NCBI RefSeq assembly: GCF_042678385.1
Contig: NZ_JBHUDY010000001.1
Location: forward strand, 2,480,001-2,544,000
Origin: Sphingomonas_B tabacisoli
GTDB taxonomy: Bacteria > Pseudomonadota > Alphaproteobacteria > Sphingomonadales > Sphingomonadaceae
Length of the DNA: 64,000 nt
Direction: 5' to 3'
The first letter of the stretch is position 1, and each line of letters begins with the position of its first letter. The position numbers and the translations under genes were made by a program. The notes under the pieces were generated by a model. It saw nothing but the letters and a program-made list of their open reading frames with translations. It did no database searches and was not told the DNA's origin. Positions 27,148 to 36,376 of this stretch are shown piece by piece.

Positions 27148-28049
27148 GAGAGCCGCGTGCCCGCCGGAACCGGGAAGCCGCGCAGCAATTCCTCCGCGCT
27201 CATCGCGCCGCGCCCGGCCCGCTGCACGCGCACGGGACGAAGCGCGTCGCTACCGCATCCGATCAGCAGCTTGTCGTCGAGCACCGTCCCTGGCTCACCG
27301 GCTTGCGGTTCGATCTCCGCCGCCAGCACGCGAATCCGCTCGCCGTTGAGCTGGAAGAACGCCCCCGGCGCCGGGTTGAAAGCGCGCACCTGACGCTCGG
27401 CCTGCACTGCGCCGGCGGCGAAGTTCAACCGCGCCTCGGCCTTGTCGATCTTGGACGCGTAGGTGACGCCCTCATCCGGCTGGGGCTGTGGCGGAAACGC
27501 GTCGAGACGCCCCAGCACCTCGACCATGAGTGCCGCGCCTTGTCCTGCCAACTCGGCGGTCAATTCGCTCGCAGTCTTGCGGTCGATCGACGCTTCGAAG
27601 GTCGCGCGCATCGGCCCGGTATCCAGCCCCGCCTCCATGTCCATGATCGTGACGCCGGTGATCTCGTCCCCGGCCAGGATCGCGCGCTGGATCGGCGCCG
27701 CGCCCCGCCAGCGGGGTAGCAGCGAGGCGTGGATGTTGAAGCAGCCGAGCCTCGGCGCCGCCAGGATCGGCCGCGGCAGGATCAGCCCATAAGCTGCCAC
27801 CACGGCCGCGTCCGCCTCCAGCGCCGCGAACCGAGCCTGCTCGTCCGCATCGCGCAGCGTCACCGGCGTGCGCACTTCCAGTCCCATCGCCTCGGCGCGC
27901 TTCTGGACCGGCGAGCGCTGCAGCGCCTTGCCGCGACCCGCCGGCCGCGGCGGCTGGCAATAGACGGCCGCAATCTCGTGCCCAGCCGCCACCAGCGCAT
28001 CGAGCGCGGGCACGGCGAAATCGGGCGTTCCCATGAAGATCAGGCGCAT
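27144..28049 (-). CDS. fmt: Methionyl-tRNA formyltransferase
   Basis: 301 residues from ATG 28049 (MRLIFMGTPDFAVPALDAL). The formyl-folate binding site is marked by FNIHASLLPRWRGAAPIQRAI with the catalytic Asn-His and by the Asp of TGVTIMDMEAGLDTG; the C-terminal OB-like domain follows from about residue 205. Supplies fMet-tRNA for initiation, and peptide deformylase, which removes the formyl group, is encoded about 700 bases away on the other strand. Divergent from recR. Confidence 0.96.
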   Translation of the reverse strand: MRLIFMGTPDFAVPALDALVAAGHEIAAVYCQPPRPAGRGKALQRSPVQKRAEAMGLEVRTPVTLRDADEQARFAALEADAAVVAAYGLILPRPILAAPRLGCFNIHASLLPRWRGAAPIQRAILAGDEITGVTIMDMEAGLDTGPMRATFEASIDRKTASELTAELAGQGAALMVEVLGRLDAFPPQPQPDEGVTYASKIDKAEARLNFAAGAVQAERQVRAFNPAPGAFFQLNGERIRVLAAEIEPQAGEPGTVLDDKLLIGCGSDALRPVRVQRAGRGAMSAEELLRGFPVPAGTRLS

Positions 28050-28102
28050 GGCTTTCCTCAACCGGCTGGCGCGGGCGGGCGCAACCCCCTAATCGTTCCA
28101 GC

Positions 28103-28699
28103 ATGGCCTCTCCCGAAATCGAGACGCTCACTCAGGCGCTCGCCCGCCTGCCCGGACTCGGCCCACGCTCGGCCCGGCGCGCGGTGTTGCATCTGCTCAA
28201 GAAGCGCGAGACCGCCTTGGCCCCGCTGCTCCGCGCGCTGGAGGCAGTGAACGAACGGCTCGCCACCTGCGGCATCTGCGGCAATGTCGACACCACGAAT
28301 CCCTGCGGCATCTGCGCCGACCCGCGCCGCGACGCCCGCTCGCTCTGCGTGGTCGAGGACGTGCCCGACCTCTGGGCGCTCGACCGTTCCCGGCTGTTCC
28401 CCGGCAAATATCATGTTCTGGGCGGCCGCCTCTCCGCGCTGGAGGGCGTGCGGCCGGAGGATCTGCGCATCGACAGCCTGGTCTCGCGCATCGCCGCCGG
28501 CGGCATCGACGAAGTGGTGCTGGCGATGAATGCCACGCTCGAAGGCCAGACGACCGCGCATTACATTGCGGAGCGGATCGAGCGTTTTCCGGTGCGCCTG
28601 ACCCAGCTCGCCCACGGCCTGCCGGTAGGCGGCGAGCTCGACTATCTCGACGAAGGCACGCTCGCCCAGGCGCTCCGCGCACGACGGCCCGTGGCGTGA
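28103..28699 (+). CDS. recR: Recombination mediator RecR
   Basis: 198 residues. Helix-hairpin-helix at the N-terminus (LARLPGLGPRSARRAVLHLL), a four-Cys zinc finger CGICGNVDTTNPCGIC (about residues 56-71) and a Toprim domain with VVEDVPDLWALDR. Acts with RecFO to load RecA on gaps. Normally paired with a YbaB/EbfC gene; here it stands between fmt and def instead. Confidence 0.96.
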   Translation: MASPEIETLTQALARLPGLGPRSARRAVLHLLKKRETALAPLLRALEAVNERLATCGICGNVDTTNPCGICADPRRDARSLCVVEDVPDLWALDRSRLFPGKYHVLGGRLSALEGVRPEDLRIDSLVSRIAAGGIDEVVLAMNATLEGQTTAHYIAERIERFPVRLTQLAHGLPVGGELDYLDEGTLAQALRARRPVA

Positions 28700-28739
28700 G
28701 CCCCTTTACGCGAAGCCCTCGCGCACCTAATTTCCCGAC

Positions 28740-29267
28740 ATGGCCCTTCTTCCCATCATCGAGACGCCCGATCCGCGGCTGCGTCAGATTTCCACGCCCG
28801 TCGAAACCGTCGATGCGGAGCTGAACAAGCTGATCGACGACATGTTCGAGACGATGTACGCGGCGCCGGGCATCGGGCTTGCCGCGATCCAGGTCGGCGT
28901 GCCGAAGCGGCTGCTGGTCATCGACCTGCAGGAAGAAGAGGGCGAGGACGGCAAGCCGATCAAGGCGCCGCGCGTCTTCATCAACCCGGAAATCCTCGAA
29001 ACCTCCGAAGAGCTGCAGGTCTATTCTGAAGGCTGCCTGTCGATCCCCGAGCAATTCGCCGAGGTCGAGCGGCCGGCGACGATCCGCGCCCGCTGGCAGG
29101 ACCGCGACGGCAAAGTGCGCGAGGAGCAGATCGACGGCCTGCTTGCTGTCTGCCTGCAGCACGAGATGGACCATCTCGAAGGCATTCTCTTCATCGACCA
29201 CCTTTCCCGCCTGAAGCGCGACATGGTGCTGAAGAAGCTGCTCAAGGCGCGCCAGAAGGCGGCGTAA
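28740..29267 (+). CDS. def: Peptide deformylase
   Basis: 175 residues. All three motifs are present: GIGLAAIQVG, EGCLSIP (metal-binding Cys) and QHEMDHLEG (two metal His and the catalytic Glu). Removes the formyl group from nascent proteins. It lies 40 bases after recR and is probably cotranscribed with it. The internal insert EEEGEDGKPIKAPRVF is typical of alphaproteobacterial enzymes. Confidence 0.97.
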   Translation: MALLPIIETPDPRLRQISTPVETVDAELNKLIDDMFETMYAAPGIGLAAIQVGVPKRLLVIDLQEEEGEDGKPIKAPRVFINPEILETSEELQVYSEGCLSIPEQFAEVERPATIRARWQDRDGKVREEQIDGLLAVCLQHEMDHLEGILFIDHLSRLKRDMVLKKLLKARQKAA

Positions 29268-29331
29268 TCTCCCGCTTGTGGGGCGGCGCACGCCCCGCTA
29301 AGTTCCCTCTCTGTTCCGGGAGGGAAATCAG

Positions 29332-30859
29332 GTGGACCCGCTGATCATCACCGCATCGTTGGCCGTCGTGGTGGCGGGCCTTGCCGTCTATGCGTTTCGT
29401 CTGACGGCCCAGCTCCGCGCCGCGGAGACCAAGCTTGCAGGCGCAGACGAGCGAGCATCGCAAGCGGACATTCACCGGATGATGCTGGCTGAGGTCTCCA
29501 AAGAGCGCGACGCGGCGCGCGAGGAGGCGGCAGCGCTGCGCCCACAGGCCGAGCGATGCGCAAAGCAGGAGGAGGACCTCGCTGTCCTTCGCGCGGAGAA
29601 GGAAGCTCTGGCTGCGGCAAAGGCTGCGTTCGAGCGCGGCGAGGCAGAGCGGCGCGATGCGTTCGAAGCGCAGTTGAAGCAGGTGAAGGAACTGGAAGCG
29701 AAGCTCGAAGCCCGTTTCGGTGACCTGGCCGGCAAGGCGCTGGAGACGGCGCACGACGCGTTCCTGAAGCGCGCGTCGGAGCGGCTGGTGCATGAAGGCC
29801 AGCAGAACGAGGCCAAGATCAAGGCGCTGATCGCGCCGGTCGAAACCACGCTCAAGCGCTATGAGGAGAAACTAAGCGCGGTCGAGAAGGAGCGGGTCGA
29901 CCAATATGCTGGGCTCCGTGAAGCCGTGCAGACGCTCCACGCCGGGCACACGGCAGTCAGGGACGAAACCGCCCGGCTGGTGAACGCGCTGCGCTCCAGC
30001 CCCAAGGCACGCGGACGCTGGGGCGAGCAGAGCCTGAAGAACGTGCTGGAGCAGGCGGGGCTATCCCAGTTCGCCGATTTCGCGACCGAGGTGTCGGTCG
30101 ACACCGACGACGGGCGTCTTCGCCCTGATGTGATCGTCAACCTGCCCGGCGGGCGCAAGCTGATCATCGACGCGAAATGCTCGCTGAACGCCTATCTCGA
30201 CGCGTCCGAGCAGGTCGATGACGACACCCGCAAATCGCACCTGAAGGCCCACGCAACTTCGATCCGTAACCATGCCCAGCAGCTCGGTTCGAAGAATTAC
30301 TGGGCGCAGTTCGGCGACGCTGCCGACTATGTCGTCATGTACATTCCCGGCGAGCATTTCCTGACCGCCGCGCTCGAGCAGGACGACGGACTCTGGGAGT
30401 GGGCATTCGAGCGCAAGGTGCTGCTCGCGACACCGACCAACCTCGTCGCGATCGCGCGCACCGTCGCCTCGGTCTGGCGGCAGGAAAAATTGGCCGAACA
30501 GGCGGCCGAGATCGCGACGCTCGGGAAAGAACTGCATTCGCGCTTGGCGACGATGGGCGGGCATGTCGCAAGGCTCGGCCGCCTGTTCGGCCGAGATCGC
30601 GACGCTCGGGAAAGAACTGCATTCGCGCTTGGCGACGATGGGCGGGCATGTCGCAAGGCTCGGCCGCAATCTGGAGCTGGCCAACGGCGCCTATAACAGC
30701 TTCGTCGGCAGCCTGGAGAGCCAAGTCATGACTCAGGCGAAGAAGTTCGAGGCGCTGGAAGTCTCGGGACCCAAGGAAGTGGAGGCGCTGCCGGTGGTCG
30801 AATCCTCGCCTCGTCCCCTCACGAAACTCGTTTCCGACCCCTCGGAGGAGGCCGCATAA
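29332..30859 (+). pseudogene. rmuC: DNA recombination protein RmuC, frameshifted by tandem duplication
   Basis: GTG start at 29332 with GGAGGG upstream. One transmembrane helix (about residues 3-20), a long coiled coil to about 170 and the RmuC nuclease-like domain (GRWGEQSLKNVLEQAGL, INLPGGRKLIIDAKCSLNAY-type block). After codon 416 an 85-bp duplication (30503-30587 repeated from 30588) changes frame: the first frame runs on to a stop at 30694-30696 (454 residues, foreign tail), while the original C-terminus (NLELANGAYNSFVGSLESQV to DPSEEAA) is in another frame ending at 30859. The last part of the domain is therefore lost unless the lesion is an assembly error. Confidence 0.85.
30492..30667 (+). 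repeat. 85-bp tandem duplication with inverted junction inside rmuC
   Basis: Copy one is 30503-30582 and copy two 30588-30667, identical over 80 bases, separated by CTGTT. The junction 30574-30592 is the exact reverse complement of 30492-30510 (19 bases). The unit length, 85, is not a multiple of three. Confidence 0.92.
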
Positions 30860-30908
30860 GTTGCATTCGCGCAACACCGTGCGCTTCTCTGTGGATAACG
30901 CTCCGTTA

Positions 30909-30939
30909 CCGAGAGGAAAGCTGTTTCCTTTTGTCTCGG
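30909..30939 (+). terminator. Candidate hairpin/terminator after rmuC
   Basis: CCGAGA-GGAAA pairs with TTTCC and TCTCGG with a five-base bulge that includes TTTT. It lies 50 bases after the rmuC stop and 42 bases before the SWIB start. Not a clean intrinsic terminator. Confidence 0.35.
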
Positions 30940-30980
30940 ACTGACCCAAATCAGTCGTCTCTAAAGGGAGGGAATCAGAA

Positions 30981-31250
30981 ATGGCGGATGCCAAACCGAA
31001 GCGTGCGAACAATGCTCTGTCGAAGCCGGTTCAGCCCTCGGCCGACCTCGCCGCGATCGTAGGCTCGAACCCGATCGCTCGCAGCGCCGTCGTCTCGAAG
31101 GTGTGGGAGCACATTAAGAAGAACAATCTGCAGAATCCCGCCAACAAGCGCGAGATCGTGGCCGACGACAAGCTGAAGAAGGTGTTCGGCGGCAAGGACA
31201 AGGTGTCGATGTTCGAAATGAACAAGCACCTGTCGAACCATCTGAAGTGA
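30981..31250 (+). CDS. SWIB/MDM2-domain protein
   Basis: 89 residues: a short Lys/Asn-rich N-terminus then a SWIB fold (LAAIVGSNPIARSAVVSKVWEHIKKNNLQNP ... DKLKKVFGGKDKVSMFEM in short form: VWEHIKKNNLQNPANKR). SWIB domains are best known from eukaryotic chromatin remodelling and from chlamydial topoisomerase fusions; stand-alone copies are widespread in alphaproteobacteria. Strong GGGAGGG ribosome-binding site. Followed by a terminator shared with the convergent GNAT gene. Confidence 0.88.
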   Translation: MADAKPKRANNALSKPVQPSADLAAIVGSNPIARSAVVSKVWEHIKKNNLQNPANKREIVADDKLKKVFGGKDKVSMFEMNKHLSNHLK

Positions 31251-31290
31251 TGCCGCCGGGGCGATCCGCCCCGTAACAGCTTCAAACCGC

Positions 31291-31320
31291 AAAGCCCGGC
31301 CTCACCGCCGGGCTTTGTTA
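31291..31320. terminator. Bidirectional terminator between SWIB and GNAT genes
   Basis: AAAGCCCGGC (31291-31300) and GCCGGGCTTT (31307-31316) form a perfect 10-bp stem with a six-base loop; T-rich or A-rich flanks lie on both sides, so it can serve both convergent genes. The TAA of the intact GNAT frame is at 31318-31320. Confidence 0.85.
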
Positions 31321-31979
31321 TTTGGGCGCCCGAAACATCGACCAGAAGCGCGGGCCGCCTTTCGGCACCTGCCATTCGCCGGTCACTTCAAATCCGTGCC
31401 GTTGGTAGAGCGGGATGGTGAACGGATTGGGCGTTCCAGATAGGCCGCTTCATCACCCGCTAGCGCCAGTCCGGCCGCAATCGCCTGCGATCCGAAACCG
31501 CGTCCCTGATGCCGAGGATCGCAGCCTGCGATGTGGAGATAGTGGAATGGCCTCTCCGGCATATGCGCGTCGATCGCATTGCCCACGCGGAGCGCTCGAG
31601 GGAACGCAGTGCCAAGCGCGTGAAGCAATGGTCCGGCCTTGGCGAGCATCTCGCCCCAGCCGACTTGCGCCCGACCCGGCGCGCGCCAGAGCGTCGCCGC
31701 CTCCTCGCCCTCGGTCACAAACCGCGGCCCGGCCTTGCCGTCGCTGTCGAACAGGATCGCGAACAGGCGAGGCAGCCGCACGCGGCGCTGAGTCGGATCG
31801 GGAAAGATATAAGTCATCGCCGCGTCGGCGGAGAAGGCGGCGGCGAGCAGTCGTGCAATGTCCGTACGGTCGGCGGAAATGGCGAAACGGACTACCGAAC
31901 GCCCCTCTCCCGGAACGGGAGCGGGAGGGGCCCGCTCGCCGTCAGGCGAGTGGGAGGGTGAGGGACTGTGACTTTCCAC
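31318..31979 (-). pseudogene. GNAT acetyltransferase, one-base frameshift near the C-terminus
   Basis: From ATG 31979 the frame encodes a GNAT protein (RFAISADRTDIARLLAAAF at the start, HIAGCDPRHQGRGFGSQAI for acetyl-CoA binding). Near 31433 the codons for YLE are followed by a missing base: the open frame then ends at 31383 with a foreign tail, whereas the next frame continues TPNPFTIPLYQRHGFEV and VPKGGPRFWSMFRAPK, the normal GNAT ending, to TAA at 31318. The first 27 codons are encoded partly by a palindromic repeat (31902-31964), with no alternative start after it. Sequencing error is possible. Confidence 0.8.
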
Positions 31980-32060
31980 GCTCGCTTACGCGTCGCTCTG
32001 CGCCCCCTCACCCCGCTCGCGCTATACGCGAGTCGCCCTCTCCCCCCAGGGGAGAGGGGC
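31902..32060. repeat. Tail-to-tail palindromic repeat pair (family B), GNAT start to clpX end
   Basis: Right-pointing copy 31902-31964: stem CCCCTCTCCCG with GGGAGGGG, second stem CCCGCTCGCC/GGCGAGTGGG, tail AGGGTGAGGG. Left-pointing copy 32005-32060: tail CCCTCACCCCG, second stem CTCGCG/CGCGAG, main stem CCCTCTCCCC/GGGGAGAGGG. The 40-base gap between the tails holds the GNAT start codon. The main stem of the left-pointing copy begins only six bases past the clpX stop and may act as its transcript end. Confidence 0.85.
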
Positions 32061-32064
32061 TTCA

Positions 32065-33327
<1,263 letters not shown>

Positions 33328-33528
33328 TCCATCATCCTTCGGTCCGCTGAGCGCAGACCATCGCTGGCAAGGACCATGTTAGCCCTCGCTCCCGAAACCA
33401 CAATGCCGAATGTGCAGGGTCGTTCCCCGCAAATCGTGGTGAACTGTGGACCAGTTCGGAATATGTGGCTCCGTGCATAGGCCTTCAAGACTGTCGCAAC
33501 TGGCTTTCCATCCCGCTAAACGGCGCAA

Positions 33529-34143
33529 ATGACCAGAGCGTTTACTCTCTTTGCCGTGCTGGCGTTCGCCGCCCCCGTTCTCGCGCAGACGCCCGCCCCA
33601 GCCCCCGCGCCCGCCACCGTAAAGGTGACCCTGACCACCAGCCAGGGGCCGATCGTGCTGGAGCTGGAGAAGAAGCGGGCGCCGCTCACCGCGGCCAATT
33701 TCCTGCGCTATGTCGATCAGAAGAAGCTCGACGGCCTCACCTTCTACCGCGCGGTGAAGGCGCCCAACGCGCCCGAATACGGCCTCGTCCAGTTCGGCAC
33801 CCGCGCCGATCCGAAGAAGACGCTGCCGCCGGTCAAGCACGAGCCGACCAATATCACGGGCCTCAGCCACAAAAGCGGCGTGATCTCGCTCGCCCGCAAC
33901 GCGCCCGGCACCGGGGCCGGCGATTTCTTCATCACCGTCGGCGATACGCCGTCGCTGGACGCCAACCCGACCGCTACTGGCGACAACCAGGGTTTCGCCG
34001 CCTTCGGCCATGTCGCCGAGGGCATGGAAGTCGTGAAGCAGATCCTTGCGGCGCCCACCGACCCGAACAAGGGCGAAGGCGTGATGAAGGGCCAGTTCCT
34101 GATCCAGCCGGTTACGATCGTGTCGGCACGGCGCAGCAACTAA
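33529..34143 (+). CDS. Periplasmic cyclophilin-type peptidyl-prolyl isomerase
   Basis: 204 residues with a signal peptide (to about Ala19) and a short Pro-Ala linker. Cyclophilin core: VTLTTSQGPIVLELE, LTFYRAV (catalytic Arg), GDFFITVGD in place of the usual SQFFI, and FGHVAEGMEVVKQI. Assists folding of exported proteins. Divergent from clpX with about 200 bases between the starts. The insert PLVKHEPTNITGLSHK-type loop is common in proteobacterial periplasmic cyclophilins. Confidence 0.9.
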   Translation: MTRAFTLFAVLAFAAPVLAQTPAPAPAPATVKVTLTTSQGPIVLELEKKRAPLTAANFLRYVDQKKLDGLTFYRAVKAPNAPEYGLVQFGTRADPKKTLPPVKHEPTNITGLSHKSGVISLARNAPGTGAGDFFITVGDTPSLDANPTATGDNQGFAAFGHVAEGMEVVKQILAAPTDPNKGEGVMKGQFLIQPVTIVSARRSN

Positions 34144-34225
34144 CGCCCCGCAAGCAGAGATTTTTTTCTTCGCCGGCCCCGTAACGAAGGCATCCTAATC
34201 TGCGCCGGCACGTTGTGGACCGGCG

Positions 34226-34426
34226 ATGGGTGGCACTGCGGATCTCGATTGGCGCGAAGCGCTTTACCGGCAAATGGCACGGCAGTCCGGTTTGCCGGCC
34301 GGACTAAGGCCCGAATTGATCAAGCGCGCCGAAGCCTGTGTCGAACGCAAGCTTGCCCCCGCCATGCCCGGCTTCTTCGCGCCGCGCGGCGCCGCCGAAG
34401 GCTGCAAGGGCGCCATCCGGCAATAG
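34226..34426 (+). CDS. Small hypothetical protein, 66 residues
   Basis: MGGTADLDWREALYRQ to AAEGCKGAIRQ, a soluble helical protein with two cysteines. Third codon positions are mostly G or C, like neighbouring genes, which argues for real coding. Only a weak ribosome-binding site (GGA about eight bases upstream). Not recognised as a family. It stands between the cyclophilin and TraB/GumN genes, all on the plus strand. Confidence 0.55.
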   Translation: MGGTADLDWREALYRQMARQSGLPAGLRPELIKRAEACVERKLAPAMPGFFAPRGAAEGCKGAIRQ

Positions 34427-34488
34427 TTCGGCCATATTATCCGGAGCCGGTTGCGCTTCGTTCACATGTCCGGCGATAAGCCGGCGCC

Positions 34489-35361
34489 ATGCGCAAGTTT
34501 GTCACTCTTCTCTTGTCCGCCGCCCTCGCCGCCTGCGGAAGCGCCGCGCCCGCCGCGCCCAAGGCCAAGCCCGCGATGTGGAAACTCTCCGATCCGGACA
34601 CGACCATCTATCTGTTCGGCACCGTCCATGTGCTGCCCGAAGGCATGAAGTGGCGCACCGCGCGCTTCGATCAGACCGTCGGCCAAGCGAAGGAGCTGGT
34701 GCTGGAGATCAATGACGTCAACGACAAGGCGGCGTTGGGCGCGCTCTACAAGCGGCTCGCCTTCTCGCCCGGCCTGCCGTCGGTCCTCGACCGTGTGCCC
34801 GCCGACAAACGCGCCGAGCTCCAGGCGGCGATCGAGCGCGCGGGCTTCAAACCGGGCCAGCTGGACGCGATGGAGACCTGGGCGGTCGCGGTGACGCTGG
34901 GTGCGTCGATGTATGCCGGCATGGGCGCCTCATCGGACAATGGCGTCGAAAACCAGCTCCGCACCGCCTTTAAGGGACGCGACATTGAGGGGCTGGAGAC
35001 CACCGAACAGCAGCTCGGCTATTTCGACGTGATGCCCGAGGAAACCCAGCGCAAGCTGCTGGTCAGCATGGTCGACGACATGAAGAACGCCCGGGCAGAT
35101 TTCCAGAAGATGCTCGCCGCTTGGTCGTCCGGCAACACGATGGCCATCGCGCGGACGTTCGACGACGAACTCAAAAAGGCGCCGGAAATCGCGCATGTGC
35201 TGATCGACCAGCGCAATGCGAATTGGGTGCAGTGGCTGAAGCACCGCCTCGACCAACCCGGAACGGTGCTCGTCGCCGTGGGCGCAGGGCATCTGGCGGG
35301 CAAAGGCTCGGTGATCGACTTGCTGCAGAAGCAGGGGCTGAAGGTCGAGCGGGTGCAGTAG
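34489..35361 (+). CDS. TraB/GumN-family lipoprotein
   Basis: 290 residues with a lipoprotein-type signal (LLLSAALAACG, Cys16). The TraB/GumN fold is marked by TIYLFGTVHVLPEG near residue 40 with its conserved His, GLETTEQQLGYFD near 165, and VAVGAGHLAGKGSVIDLL near 270 with GxGHL. Related proteins include GumN of xanthan clusters and erythromycin-esterase-like/TIKI proteases, so a metal-dependent peptidase activity is possible but unproven. Followed by a palindromic repeat pair. Confidence 0.88.
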   Translation: MRKFVTLLLSAALAACGSAAPAAPKAKPAMWKLSDPDTTIYLFGTVHVLPEGMKWRTARFDQTVGQAKELVLEINDVNDKAALGALYKRLAFSPGLPSVLDRVPADKRAELQAAIERAGFKPGQLDAMETWAVAVTLGASMYAGMGASSDNGVENQLRTAFKGRDIEGLETTEQQLGYFDVMPEETQRKLLVSMVDDMKNARADFQKMLAAWSSGNTMAIARTFDDELKKAPEIAHVLIDQRNANWVQWLKHRLDQPGTVLVAVGAGHLAGKGSVIDLLQKQGLKVERVQ

Positions 35362-35366
35362 CCCTA

Positions 35367-35477
35367 AACCCTCTCCCGTCGGGAGAGGGTTGACTCGGCG
35401 TAGCCGAGCGGGGTGAGGCCGATCATCCTCACCCGGTCTCGCTCCGCTCGCCCACCCTCTCCTGAGAGGAGAGGGTT
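35367..35477. repeat. Tail-to-tail palindromic repeat pair (family B) after TraB/GumN gene
   Basis: Right-pointing copy 35367-35418: perfect 11-bp stem AACCCTCTCCC/GGGAGAGGGTT, second stem CTCGGC/GCCGAG, tail CGGGGTGAGG. Left-pointing copy 35427-35477: tail CCTCACCCGG, a weaker second stem, and main stem CCCTCTCC/GGAGAGGG. The tails are separated by eight bases. It starts six bases past a stop codon and can stabilise or end the mRNA. Confidence 0.88.
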
Positions 35478-35579
35478 GTCAGAAGCCCCCGCCCCCGCTA
35501 TGCGCGCCGGCTTCCGTCATGGTCATCCCTGGAGGCGTGGCGGAAGTGAACCTTAAACACTGAACTTTGGAGACATGCG

Positions 35580-36197
35580 ATGAGCGAGACGCTGACGCTG
35601 TCGGCCGAGGCGCGTGATCGGGCTGGCAAGGGAGCCTCCCGTGATCTTCGCCGCCAAGGCCGCGTGCCCGCCGTGATTTACGGCAACAAGGAAGAGCCCG
35701 AAGGCATCCACCTTGGCGAACGCGAGCTGATGAAGGCGCTGATGACCGGCCACTTCATGAACTCCGTCGTGATGATCAACGGCACGCGCACGCTGCCGAA
35801 GGACGTGCAGTTCCACCCGGTCACCGACCGTCCGCTTCATGTCGATTTCCTCCGCATCGGCGAGCACTCGACCGTGCACGTCAACGTGCCGGTGCATTTC
35901 GCCGACGAGGAAGCTTCGCCCGGCCTGAAGCGCGGCGGCGTGCTGAACGTCGTCCGCCACGAGCTGGAACTGATCTGCGACGCGGCCGAGATTCCGGACG
36001 AAGTCGTGATCAGCCTCAAGGGCTTCGATGTCGGCGAGTCCGTGCACATCAGCCAGGTGAACCTGCCGAGCGGCGCCAAGTCGGCGATCACCGATCGCGA
36101 CTTCACCATCGCCACCATCGTCGCACCGTCGGGCCTGAAGTCCGAGCAGGGCGACAACGAGACGCCGGCTGCCGAATCCGAAGGCGGCGAAGGCTGA
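35580..36197 (+). CDS. rplY: 50S ribosomal protein L25, long CTC type
   Basis: 205 residues, the two-domain TL5/CTC form. N-domain SAEARDRAGKGASRDLRRQGRVPAVIYG binds 5S rRNA; the C-domain spans about residues 95-190; an acidic tail follows. GGAGA lies nine bases upstream of ATG 35580. It is followed by pth, the usual rplY-pth-ychF order, with a complex palindromic element between rplY and pth. Confidence 0.96.
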   Translation: MSETLTLSAEARDRAGKGASRDLRRQGRVPAVIYGNKEEPEGIHLGERELMKALMTGHFMNSVVMINGTRTLPKDVQFHPVTDRPLHVDFLRIGEHSTVHVNVPVHFADEEASPGLKRGGVLNVVRHELELICDAAEIPDEVVISLKGFDVGESVHISQVNLPSGAKSAITDRDFTIATIVAPSGLKSEQGDNETPAAESEGGEG

Positions 36198-36207
36198 TCC
36201 AAACCTT

Positions 36208-36370
36208 AGCCCCTCCCCCTCGGGGGAGGGGTTGGGGTGGGGAAGTGTCGGGTGGCGCTGTGCGGTTGCGACAGCGCCACCCCCAACCCAGCATCAGGTA
36301 AATCGCGCCCCCAGCGATTTAGGCCGATCTGGGGGATCGGCCGACCTGATGCTCCTGAAGGGGAGGGGCT
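36208..36370. repeat. Composite palindromic element with three-way junction between rplY and pth
   Basis: Outer arms AGCCCCTCCCC (36208-36218) and GGGGAGGGGCT (36360-36370) pair over 11 bp. Inside: a family A unit (stem CCCCTCCCCC/GGGGGAGGGG 36210-36231 and tail GGGGTGGGG), a hairpin GGTGGCGCTGT/ACAGCGCCACC (36251-36281), the arms GGGTTGGGG/CCCCAACCC (36229-36237 with 36281-36289), then AGCATCAGGT/ACCTGATGCT (36290-36299 with 36344-36353) enclosing two hairpins AAATCGC/GCGATTT and GGCCGATC/GATCGGCC. The right outer arm provides the ribosome-binding site of pth. Confidence 0.85.
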
Positions 36371-36376
36371 TGCTTA

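Noticed and set aside
30563..30859. A separate small gene of 98 codons after rmuC
   Set aside because: Its sequence is the original C-terminus of RmuC put out of frame by the duplication, not an independent gene.
34144..34180. T-run after the cyclophilin gene as an intrinsic terminator
   Set aside because: TTTTTTT is present but no convincing GC-rich stem precedes it.
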